Shown: positions 9,481 through 16,612 of the stretch, piece by piece
Numbering within the stretch: position 1 is the stretch's first letter
Layout: every line of letters starts with the position of its first letter
Origin: Kiritimatiellaeota bacterium B1221
GTDB lineage: Bacteria > Verrucomicrobiota > Kiritimatiellia > SS1-B-03-39 > UBA6053
Assembly (NCBI GenBank): GCA_029269125.1
Contig: JARHXX010000020.1
Coordinates: forward strand, 1-64,000
DNA: 64,000 bases
Direction of reading: 5' to 3'
Translations under genes and position numbers: made by a program
Notes under the pieces: model-generated
Seen by the model: the letters and a program-made list of their open reading frames with translations, nothing else
Told to the model about the DNA's origin: nothing
Database searches by the model: none

Positions 9481-10157
9481 AAGCGCATTTGTCCATTCAC
9501 GATGTGGCACCCGATACTTTGCCCCAAGTGGCCGGGATCCTTGATGCGCTTGGGGGGAGGAACGGCCCCCGGGTAATGCTTTTGGTGATTCCCGGATTGG
9601 ACTGGCAACCCGCAGAGTTGAGCCAGTTGCGGATCTGGGTCGCGGAAGGACATGTTTTAGCAGGGCACGGCTGGGTGCATCGGGTGGAAAAACGAAAAAG
9701 CTTCAAGCATAAACTACATGGTGTCTTGCTTTCCCGATTTGTGGCCGAACACCTTTCTTTGGATGAAAAGGGGATCTGCGATTTGATGCAAAAAAATTAT
9801 GATTGGTTTGTCCGTAACGGATTGCCTGCTCCGGAGCATTATGTGCCTCCCGCCTGGGCCTTGGGGAATCTTCCGGTTTTAAAGTTGGCCGAACTCCCAT
9901 TCCGTTCGGTCGAAACGCTCAGCGGGGTTTGGTTTCCGCAGGAAAAGGCTTTTCGGAAAATGGCCTTGTTGGGGTACGAAGCGGATACCTCTCTGCGGGC
10001 GCTGTTTTTGAAAATGTTCAATGCGTGGAACCGGCGGCGGGCCCGGAAAGGGGAACTGTTGCGGATTTCTCTGCATCCGGATGACCTCACGCTCAAATTG
10101 GCGGCCGAAATTTTGCTGGATTGTCAGCGCTACGACTGTCATCCTGAGCTTTCATGA
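9477..10157 (+). CDS. DUF2334 polysaccharide deacetylase-like protein
   Basis: 226 residues. It has the DUF2334 start LSIHDVAPDTL (H8, D9), the second motif AGHGWVHR with metal-ligand histidines, and a late ISLHPDDL segment. The family belongs to the NodB-like deacetylase superfamily, which removes N-acetyl or similar acyl groups from sugars with a divalent metal. There is no signal peptide, so it is probably cytoplasmic. It overlaps the preceding glycosyltransferase and the following VTT gene by 4 nt each. A role in de-N-acetylating the glycolipid made by the neighbour (as in GlcNAc-lipid pathways) is inference. Confidence 0.78.
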   Translation: MKAHLSIHDVAPDTLPQVAGILDALGGRNGPRVMLLVIPGLDWQPAELSQLRIWVAEGHVLAGHGWVHRVEKRKSFKHKLHGVLLSRFVAEHLSLDEKGICDLMQKNYDWFVRNGLPAPEHYVPPAWALGNLPVLKLAELPFRSVETLSGVWFPQEKAFRKMALLGYEADTSLRALFLKMFNAWNRRRARKGELLRISLHPDDLTLKLAAEILLDCQRYDCHPELS

Positions 10158-10807
10158 TTATTGATCAGCTCAAAGGAGGCGTTTTGCTCGTGTTGGCGGC
10201 CGGGGTGCTGTGTGGATCCTGGTTTCTGTTACAGCAATACAGTCTGGGTAACGTCGAGATAAGCGCTCTGCGGTCTCTGGGCTGGCCTTTGGTTGTTGGC
10301 TATGTGCTGGGTATGATTCTGGCGGGTGGATTCGGGATTCCCCCTGCGGTGTTTATTTTTCCGGCGGGGGCTCTCTGGTCTTTACCTCTGGCTTTTGGCG
10401 TATGCGTGAGCGGAGGGTTGGGGGCTGCCATGCTGGGATTTATGTTGGCCCGCTATGGATTTAGAGAAAAAATCAGCCCGAAGATTCCCGCGAAACTTTT
10501 GAAATTTGAACGGCGACTGGAAAGTCATGCCTTTGGAACCGTACTGGTGATGCGACTACTGTTTTATCTTTTCCCTCCTCTCAACTGGATGCTGGGGCTC
10601 AGTCAGATTCGACCGGTAACTTTTCTGTCGGCCACATTTGCGGGCATGCTCCCGGCGACCTTTCTCTATTTATGGGCGGGACAGGGGATCATCGGAATTA
10701 TTATGGGGATGAAAGCTGCCCATGCCGGGATGCTTGCAGGATTTGCGTTCGTTGGGTTCGTGGGATGGTTGTGGTGGGTCTTGAAACCTCATAAATCCTC
10801 CATGTAG
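10154..10807 (+). CDS. VTT-domain (TVP38/DedA-like) membrane protein
   Basis: 217 residues with about five hydrophobic segments. The signature region of the VTT (SNARE-associated, PF09335) family is GGFGIPPAVFIFPAGALW followed by GLGAAMLGFMLARYG and a later LLFYLFPPLNWMLGLS. DedA and VTT proteins are inner-membrane proteins, several of which act in lipid translocation across the membrane. As last gene of the overlapping sulfotransferase-GT4-DUF2334 operon it may flip the lipid product (inference). No terminator was found before the toxin-antitoxin pair. Confidence 0.82.
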   Translation: MIIDQLKGGVLLVLAAGVLCGSWFLLQQYSLGNVEISALRSLGWPLVVGYVLGMILAGGFGIPPAVFIFPAGALWSLPLAFGVCVSGGLGAAMLGFMLARYGFREKISPKIPAKLLKFERRLESHAFGTVLVMRLLFYLFPPLNWMLGLSQIRPVTFLSATFAGMLPATFLYLWAGQGIIGIIMGMKAAHAGMLAGFAFVGFVGWLWWVLKPHKSSM

Positions 10808-10813
10808 ATCCTT

Positions 10814-10848
10814 ATATAATGACTATGGTCAGACGATGGTCATTATAT
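10814..10848 (+). promoter_or_regulatory. Promoter-operator of the toxin-antitoxin pair
   Basis: ATATAATGAC (10814-10823) and GTCATTATAT (10839-10848) form a perfect 10-bp inverted repeat. Inside it ATGGTCA occurs twice (10825-10831 and 10836-10842), 11 bp apart, so on the same helix face. A TATAAT -10 hexamer sits in the left arm (10815-10820) and the right arm overlaps the antitoxin ATG at 10847. This is what an autoregulated antitoxin operator should look like. Confidence 0.6.
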
Positions 10849-11074
10849 GCAGACAACGATTACAAATTTTAAAGCCAAGTGTATTCATTTTGTCGATACG
10901 GTTCAGCATCAGGGAGATGTCGTCGTGATCACCCGTCATGGCAAGGCGGCGGCCAAACTTGTTCCTATCGATGACGAAACGGACACGCCACCCTTCGGCG
11001 TAGGTGCGGGAACAGTTCAAGAGATAGGGGATATTTACAGTACGGGGGAGACCTGGGATGTTGAAAGCGAATAG
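10847..11074 (+). CDS. Phd/YefM-family antitoxin
   Basis: 75 residues. The N-terminal half has the Phd/YefM layout: TITNFKAKCIHFVDTV, then VVITRHGKAAAKLVP, a beta-turn-beta typical of this fold. The C-terminal tail is acidic and probably disordered until bound by toxin. It overlaps the PIN-domain gene downstream by 17 nt, the usual antitoxin-toxin order. The protein should bind and neutralise the PIN toxin and repress the operon through the inverted repeat at 10814-10848. Confidence 0.88.
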   Translation: MQTTITNFKAKCIHFVDTVQHQGDVVVITRHGKAAAKLVPIDDETDTPPFGVGAGTVQEIGDIYSTGETWDVESE

Positions 11075-11465
11075 TTCCATCGTCCTTGATGCGCACGCTT
11101 GGTTGTGGCTCATAAATGGAAATCCCCGTGTCGCATCTTTATCAACTCATGTAGGCCGGATGGCGATCAGTGCGATTTCGATATGGGAAATAGGTATGCT
11201 GGTTGATAAAAAGCGGCTGGTCTTGGAGCCCACTGTGAAGGTTTGGATTCAAAAATATCTCCGTGCACCTTTTACTTTACAGCCCTTAAGTTCTGATATC
11301 TCTCTGCGCGCAGCATCTCTTTCCGGCTTTCATGGGGACCCAGCCGATAGCATGATTGTGGCCACCGCACTCGAATTGGGCCAAGTGTTGGTTACCGCCG
11401 ATCGGGCGATTCAGCAATGGTATTTTGAAAGACCGGAGTACGAACAACTGCTCTTTGCGCTTTGA
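11058..11465 (+). CDS. PIN-domain toxin (VapC-like ribonuclease)
   Basis: 135 residues, standard for VapC-like toxins. Acidic residues expected for the PIN metal site are visible: D11 in VLDAHAWLWL, E44 in ISIWEIGML, D97 in DPADSMIVATA and D115 in LVTADRAI. PIN toxins cut RNA, often tRNA or rRNA, when the antitoxin is lost. The gene overlaps the Phd-like antitoxin by 17 nt. The pair sits between two unrelated transcription units, consistent with an inserted module. Confidence 0.88.
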   Translation: MLKANSSIVLDAHAWLWLINGNPRVASLSTHVGRMAISAISIWEIGMLVDKKRLVLEPTVKVWIQKYLRAPFTLQPLSSDISLRAASLSGFHGDPADSMIVATALELGQVLVTADRAIQQWYFERPEYEQLLFAL

Positions 11466-11532
11466 TTATAATGCTTGAATCCTCATTGAACTTGCCTTTC
11501 TGGGGTGCTCACGTATTGAGGACGGCCCTTTA

Positions 11533-11560
11533 TTGACATTTTTAGATTTTTATTTATAAC
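11533..11560 (+). promoter_or_regulatory. Putative promoter of the CysJ-like gene
   Basis: A perfect TTGACA (11533-11538) and TATAAC (11555-11560) are separated by 16 nt, 36 nt before the ATG at 11597. The surrounding sequence is AT-rich. Confidence 0.6.
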
Positions 11561-11596
11561 CCCTAATCTCTATCAACTTACTAGGGTATACAATTT

Positions 11597-13399
11597 ATGA
11601 CCATTCCTCCTCTTGCTGCCGGTGTTGGACCTTTAACACCAGAACAACATCAAAAACTGAATGAACTCCTGGCAACACTGTCTCCGGATCAGGCCTCCTG
11701 GCTTTGTGGATACTTGGCCGGTGTCAATGCCTCGATGGCCGGATCGGCGACGGCGGTAACGCCTGCAGCTGTGGGCGGTCAGGAGTCCGTAACCGTGCTG
11801 TTCGGTTCTCAAACCGGAAATGCGGAAGGCATTGCCAGTGATTTGGTGGGTGCACTCACGGCCAAAGGGGTGTCTGCGGAATTGGTGGATATGGGCACTT
11901 ATAAAACCCAAAAGCTGAAAGCGGAGAAAAATATTTGTGTGGTGGTGAGTACCCACGGAGAGGGCGATCCCCCGGATACCGCCATGGATTTGCATGCGTT
12001 TATCAACGGACGTCGTGCGCCGAAGATGGAAGGTATTACATTTTCCGTACTGGCCTTGGGGGATACCAGTTACGAGTTTTATTGTAAAACGGGGAAAGAT
12101 TTTGACGAGAAATTTGCCGAGCTGGGTGCGACCCGTTTATTAGACCGGGTTGATTGTGATTTGGATTATGAAGAAGCGGCTGAAGCCTGGATCAATGAGG
12201 TTTCTGAAAAGTTTTCTGCCAAGCTGGCTTCCACAGTGGCGGCGCCGGTGGCGGCTGCCGGGGGCGCAGTGGCTGCGCCCGTTAGTGAATACAGCAAGAA
12301 GAATCCTTTCGCGGCCCCGCTACTTGAGCGAATTAATCTCAATGGCAAAGGTTCCACCAAAGAGACCTTGCACCTGGAATTGTTGTTGGAAGGCAGTGGC
12401 CTGACGTATCAGCCGGGCGATGCATTGGGTGTAGTGCCGAGCAATGATTCGGATGTGGTAGATGAAGTGATTTCAGCTTTGGATGCCAACGCGGATGAGG
12501 ATGTGGTGACGCCCGGAGGAATTGAAAGCTTCCGCGATGCGCTGATGGGCCGTTACGAAATCACCACTCTGACCCGTCCTTTCCTGCGTGCCTATGCTGA
12601 TTTGGCGCAGAGCAAAGAATTTTCCGCGTTGATTGAAGACAATGATAAATTGAATGACTGGTTGTATGGACGTGAAATTATTGACGTTCTTCAAACCTGG
12701 CCGGTCAAAGGCCTGGCTCCCACCGATTTTACCGATTTACTGCGTAAACTGCCTCCTCGTTTGTATTCGATTGCTTCCAGTCTGAATGCGCATCCTGACG
12801 AAGTGCATCTCTGTGTGGGGGTGACCCGGTATGAAGCCCATGGGCGCATACGCAAAGGCGTTTGCTCCACTTATCTCGCTGACCGGGTGGCACTTGACGA
12901 AACCGTCCGCATTTATGTGGATGCCAACAAAAACTTCAAATTACCCGCATCGATTGATACCCCGGTCATCATGGTGGGACCCGGAACCGGGGTTGCCCCT
13001 TTCCGTTCCTTTGTGGAAGAACGTGAAGTACAGGGTGGGGGCAAAAACTGGTTGTTCTTTGGTGAGCAGCATTTCGATACCGATTTCCTTTATCAAACCG
13101 AATGGCAGCAATGGTTGAAAGACGGTGTGCTGGATCGGGTGGATGTGGCCTTCAGCCGTGATCAGAACAAAAAGCTCTACGTGCAACACCGCATGCAGGA
13201 GCAGGCCAAGAAGCTCTACAGCTGGCTTGAAGAGGGTGGACATTTCTACGTCTGTGGTGACGAAAGCCGCATGGCGCATGATGTGCACCAGACCCTGATC
13301 AATATTGTGAAAGAGCAGGGGGGCAAATCCGAAGAAGACGCCGATGCCTACGTCAAACAACTCCAGAAAGACCGTCGCTATCAACGCGATGTTTATTAA
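11597..13399 (+). CDS. cysJ: Sulfite reductase (NADPH) flavoprotein subunit, CysJ-like diflavin reductase
   Basis: 600 residues, matching E. coli CysJ (599). An N-terminal arm with PLTPEQHQKLNELL resembles CysJ. A flavodoxin domain has FMN-binding GSQTGNAE (70-77) and STHGEGDPPD. The FAD domain has RLYSIASS and GVCSTYLADR, the NADPH domain GPGTGVAPFRSF, and the protein ends in RRYQRDVY as CysJ does. It passes electrons from NADPH through FAD and FMN to a haem partner. No cysI or other haemoprotein gene is in this window, so its partner must lie elsewhere. It has its own promoter and is followed by an inverted repeat, so it may be monocistronic. Confidence 0.9.
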   Translation: MTIPPLAAGVGPLTPEQHQKLNELLATLSPDQASWLCGYLAGVNASMAGSATAVTPAAVGGQESVTVLFGSQTGNAEGIASDLVGALTAKGVSAELVDMGTYKTQKLKAEKNICVVVSTHGEGDPPDTAMDLHAFINGRRAPKMEGITFSVLALGDTSYEFYCKTGKDFDEKFAELGATRLLDRVDCDLDYEEAAEAWINEVSEKFSAKLASTVAAPVAAAGGAVAAPVSEYSKKNPFAAPLLERINLNGKGSTKETLHLELLLEGSGLTYQPGDALGVVPSNDSDVVDEVISALDANADEDVVTPGGIESFRDALMGRYEITTLTRPFLRAYADLAQSKEFSALIEDNDKLNDWLYGREIIDVLQTWPVKGLAPTDFTDLLRKLPPRLYSIASSLNAHPDEVHLCVGVTRYEAHGRIRKGVCSTYLADRVALDETVRIYVDANKNFKLPASIDTPVIMVGPGTGVAPFRSFVEEREVQGGGKNWLFFGEQHFDTDFLYQTEWQQWLKDGVLDRVDVAFSRDQNKKLYVQHRMQEQAKKLYSWLEEGGHFYVCGDESRMAHDVHQTLINIVKEQGGKSEEDADAYVKQLQKDRRYQRDVY

Positions 13400-13406
13400 A
13401 GAACTG

Positions 13407-13486
13407 AACCGCAGATGCTTCCGGGGAAGGGGGCTCGAAAGCCTTTCCCTGAAAAAATCTGAGTTTATCGATGTTAATCTGCGGTT
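13407..13486. repeat. Inverted repeat with inner hairpin after the CysJ-like gene
   Basis: AACCGCAGAT (13407-13416) pairs with ATCTGCGGTT (13477-13486). Between them, G-rich GGGGAAGG and CCTTTCCC (about 13423-13449) can form a second hairpin. The element fills most of the 109-nt spacer before lepB. It could work as a terminator or mRNA-stabilising structure, or be a dispersed intergenic repeat of this lineage; one copy was noticed here. Confidence 0.5.
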
Positions 13487-13508
13487 ATTCCTCTAAACAA
13501 CTTTAAAT

Positions 13509-14642
13509 ATGAAAACCTTCTCCTCCGCCGAAGAAAAAAAGCAACGTAAGCATATTGAGCATGCGATTTTTCAAGTCAAATACGCCAGGAGGATGAAGGA
13601 TGATCTCATTACGGATGAAATTCGGGATCGCTTGCTGGGACTGCAGAAAGAGTTGAAAGGCTTGCTGAAAGCGAAAAAGTATTCAGAAGGCGTTGCGTTA
13701 GCTGATAACGCCACCACGCTGGCCCGGAAAGTGCATCCCGCTCCGCGCGGGGCCTATGCGCTGCGGGAGAACATCGAAGTGATTTTGGTGGTGATGGCGG
13801 TGGCTCTCGGTTTCCGCACCTACTTTTTTCAGCCTTACCAGATTCCCACCGGTTCGATGCAGCCCACCCTGTACGGTATCACCGCCAATACGGATTATAC
13901 GCCGGATTGGACGGATAAAGTGCCAGCCCGATTTGGAAAGTTTTTGCTGACCGGTTCCCGATATAAAAGGATTGAGGCAAAAGCCACCGGCATCATGCCG
14001 GTTATTAGTGGAGATGACCGGAAAGACACCTACTATTATGTGACCATTGGCGGACGTCGGCATAAGATCCATCAGGACATGATTTTTGAAGTATTGCCTA
14101 GTACTGTGGCGAGACCGAAATTCCATCCTTGGTTTCCGCTGCCTGGAACCAAAGTGACCAAGGGAGATGTCATCACCCAAGGTCTGCTCAAGCAGGGGGA
14201 TCATATTATCGTCAACAGGATGAGCGTGAATTTCGCGCGCCCCGACCGCGGGGATATTGTGGTTTTCAGTACCAAAAACCTCCCGCTGGTGCGCAGTAAC
14301 AGTGCTTATATCAAAAGGCTTACCGGTCTGCCCGGGGAAACCATAGGTATTGAGGATGGCAAACTCTATGCGGATGGAAAATTGGTGTTAGAACCGGACG
14401 TTTTTCTTCGTCAGTATGAAGATGAGAAATATTCCGGATATGGCAACTTTCCTGACGGACGTGAATCGATCACCTTGGGAGATGAAGAATTCCTGATGAT
14501 GGGAGACAACACGTATCACAGTTTGGACGGACGGTATTTTGGCGGGGTTCCGGCTGAGAATATTTTGGGAACCGGGGTGTTTGTTCCCTGGCCCTTCTTC
14601 AACCGCGGGATCCATGATGATCGTGCGGGCAGGGTATATTAA
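13509..14642 (+). CDS. lepB: Signal peptidase I
   Basis: 377 residues. After a charged, coiled-coil-like N-terminal 80 residues, one membrane segment (about 88-105) leads to the catalytic region. The nucleophile is S116 in IPTGSMQPTLYG and the general base K269 in YIKRLTGLPGETIGI. The later MMGDNTYHSLDGRYFG is the conserved box E. An insertion of about 100 residues separates Ser and Lys boxes, longer than in the B. subtilis enzymes. It releases signal peptides from exported preproteins at the outer face of the inner membrane and would process the many secreted proteins encoded nearby. Confidence 0.95.
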   Translation: MKTFSSAEEKKQRKHIEHAIFQVKYARRMKDDLITDEIRDRLLGLQKELKGLLKAKKYSEGVALADNATTLARKVHPAPRGAYALRENIEVILVVMAVALGFRTYFFQPYQIPTGSMQPTLYGITANTDYTPDWTDKVPARFGKFLLTGSRYKRIEAKATGIMPVISGDDRKDTYYYVTIGGRRHKIHQDMIFEVLPSTVARPKFHPWFPLPGTKVTKGDVITQGLLKQGDHIIVNRMSVNFARPDRGDIVVFSTKNLPLVRSNSAYIKRLTGLPGETIGIEDGKLYADGKLVLEPDVFLRQYEDEKYSGYGNFPDGRESITLGDEEFLMMGDNTYHSLDGRYFGGVPAENILGTGVFVPWPFFNRGIHDDRAGRVY

Positions 14643-14873
14643 AAGGGTGTTATCAGGATTTGAGCTGAACATCGGCTCCGCTTGACAGGGACTTTGCCTG
14701 TACAAGTCTTGGCGGTTACATTTTGCGCCAGCGTCCCGGGCCCTTTCAAATTGCGCGATGTCAGTCGGATGCTGCTCCGCCCACGTTCGCTTCAGCTGCC
14801 GTCTCCGGGATCATGTGATCGGTGCTGCCGGCCCGGGGCCTGCACTCAATAGATGGATCACGGCGACCTCCGC
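14643..14873. other. Intergenic stretch without a recognised gene
   Basis: 231 nt between convergent lepB and the 103-residue gene. No open frame with support and no tRNA fold was seen. A short stem CCTCCG/CGGAGG (14867-14872 with 14883-14888) overlaps the end of the minus-strand gene and might aid termination. Confidence 0.4.
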
Positions 14874-15185
14874 TTACTGATTCGGAGGGGAGGGTTGTTC
14901 TGTCCGGGCATCTGCATCGCCGGGGGATTGCCGTTTAAGAATCCTAAGAATTGTTCCTGAAAAGTAGGATTCAAAGACGGTGATCCATGAGCATACGAAA
15001 AGGAACGAGGCCACTTTGGGAGGATGCCCATCCTGGCCCATGAAGCCCCAAAGTATTGTCCATATCACCGCGACTGACCAATAAACCTGTCGGTTTTTGG
15101 CTGAGGATTCTATACGATACATCGCGAGCCGTTCCCCAAAAGATGAACAGCGGTCCACATTTTCAACTTCCGGAAGAATTTTCAT
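14874..15185 (-). CDS. Uncharacterised small membrane protein
   Basis: 103 residues, no family recognised. Two hydrophobic segments are visible, VYWSVAVIWTILWGFMG (about 34-50) and VASFLFVCSWITVFE (about 58-72), with a polar Pro/Asp-rich tail. It begins 5 nt after the stop of the preceding secreted protein gene on the same strand, so they are likely co-transcribed. Function unknown. Confidence 0.55.
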   Translation of the reverse strand: MKILPEVENVDRCSSFGERLAMYRIESSAKNRQVYWSVAVIWTILWGFMGQDGHPPKVASFLFVCSWITVFESYFSGTILRILKRQSPGDADARTEQPSPPNQ

Positions 15186-15190
15186 GCCAA

Positions 15191-15754
15191 TTATGATGGT
15201 TTTGTGATGAAGCTTTTCAGTTTTCCTATCCTCGATTTTGATTCCTCGGTGGTCTTGTTTAATTCTTCGACAAAGCCCTTTGCGTCTTTGGGTTTCGTGT
15301 CGGATAAGGGAAGTCTGATGGTATCGGGAACCGTCTTCCCTGAGAAATAGCGTTTGTATTCTTTCTCAGGATCAAAGAGCTTTAAGTAGGTCACGAAGAA
15401 GTGAGACGTCTCTGCAACACGTACAAGCTCGACGAGAAGCAGGGAATCCTTCTTTTGGGCGAGCGCAAGCTGCACCTCGCGAATGCGAGAGGCGGAACTC
15501 TTTGGATCAGATTCCTGAATGCCGCTGCAAATCCCATCTGACCAGATACGGTCCTGCATCCAGAATCGATCCACTGTGAACCGGTGTTCCGCTTTATCTG
15601 CGGAGAAAACGAAACCATGCTTGTCCAGTTTGACGTCCTTAAGGTCGAGAAGCAGGACCAGGCGTTCCTGCACATCAGGCAGGCTGTAATCTGCCATAAC
15701 GCGACAGATTGCCATGCTGCAAAAAAACAGGATTCCAAACAGTCTTCTACTCAT
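15191..15754 (-). CDS. Uncharacterised secreted protein
   Basis: 187 residues from the ATG at 15754, which I prefer over the upstream in-frame start at 15889 because AGGAG lies 7 nt before it and a signal peptide begins there (MSRRLFGILFFCSMAICRVMA). The mature part is mixed alpha/beta with a Lys/Asp-rich end and no motif I recognise. It is the middle gene of a three-gene minus-strand group with two small membrane proteins. Confidence 0.6.
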   Translation of the reverse strand: MSRRLFGILFFCSMAICRVMADYSLPDVQERLVLLLDLKDVKLDKHGFVFSADKAEHRFTVDRFWMQDRIWSDGICSGIQESDPKSSASRIREVQLALAQKKDSLLLVELVRVAETSHFFVTYLKLFDPEKEYKRYFSGKTVPDTIRLPLSDTKPKDAKGFVEELNKTTEESKSRIGKLKSFITKPS

Positions 15755-15812
15755 TATATCTCCTGAAGGTTTTCGGGCTGCAGAGGACAGAGCTGTCCTT
15801 TGGGTTGATTGG

Positions 15813-16046
15813 TCAGAATCGATTTCGTATGTTCCGATACCGTTCACAAAAACGAACACATTCCCAGCAAAGAATAATGACTGCGGCAATGCAAACGAAT
15901 CCGGTTGTGATCATCACCCCTAACCGATTTGCGTCATCTAAAGAAGGAGCGATCAAAAGAATAAAAATGCTCAATATTGCAAACCCAAACCATAATTCCA
16001 GGAGGGATATGATGGTAATGCCGATTAATTTTAACAGGTATATCAC
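15813..16046 (-). CDS. Uncharacterised two-helix membrane protein
   Basis: 77 residues, GTG start at 16046 (a stop lies 11 codons further upstream in the same frame with no other start). Two hydrophobic helices cover most of the protein: LIGITIISLLELWFGFAIL and VMITTGFVCIAAVIILCW, followed by a Cys/Arg-rich tail. It precedes the secreted 187-residue protein by 58 nt on the same strand. No family recognised. Confidence 0.45.
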   Translation of the reverse strand: MIYLLKLIGITIISLLELWFGFAILSIFILLIAPSLDDANRLGVMITTGFVCIAAVIILCWECVRFCERYRNIRNRF

Positions 16047-16612
16047 TGGCTTTTCAAAGGGGCTGTTTTTGCAGGCTCACTTGTTAGGACGGTATCAGAA
16101 TGAGGGCGGGGAGTCTATTTAAAGTTTTTCAGGCTGAAAGCCTGCTTCCCATCCGCCTGACAGAAAAACGAAAAGGGTCACCCTGAACACGCCTCCCGTG
16201 GCATCAACCGCTTCAGACGCGCCGCGAAGTTAGCACTCAAGAAGCAAAACAACACTTTGAAAAAGGTCTGTTTCCTTTCATCTTTCTGCGTCCGGGGGTG
16301 TTGGACGGCGGGACGCCGGCCCTCCGGATATTCATCAGAAGGCTTGAGAATCTTTAAGATGTGCTTCGAAATTAAAGGGGGGCTAGATCAATGTTAACTA
16401 TTTGATGAACTCATCCGGAGACGAACCGCCACATGGAGGAGTCTCGTAAATCAAGCGCTCTGTATGGATCCACTTCCAGAATTTACATCTTGGATTTGAC
16501 ACAAAACTAGTATAGAGATCTCCTTTATAACAAGTGTCTGTATATAGGTTTTTGCCTCTTATTCGGTCTATATGTCATATATTTTAATTAGTCACCCTTT
16601 ACCAAAATTCTT
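16047..16612. other. 566-nt gene-free stretch upstream of the second giant gene
   Basis: It holds no supported gene. A frame without a start codon (about 16150-16370, +) is open and reads HPEHASRGINRFRRAAKLAL early on; it could be a gene remnant or chance. A GC-rich imperfect palindrome, GGCGGGACGCCGGCCCTCC, lies at about 16308-16325. The last 130 nt are AT-rich and contain TTGACA (about 16495-16500), a plausible promoter region for the giant gene, but no well-spaced -10 box was found. Confidence 0.4.

Noticed and set aside
14643..14873. Possible tRNA, SRP RNA or other stable RNA after lepB
   Set aside because: No cloverleaf, no SRP or tmRNA conserved boxes were found by eye.
16150..16370. 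Open plus-strand frame containing HPEHASRGINRFRRAAKLAL
   Set aside because: No start codon and no homology I can name; kept only as a possible remnant in the intergenic note.
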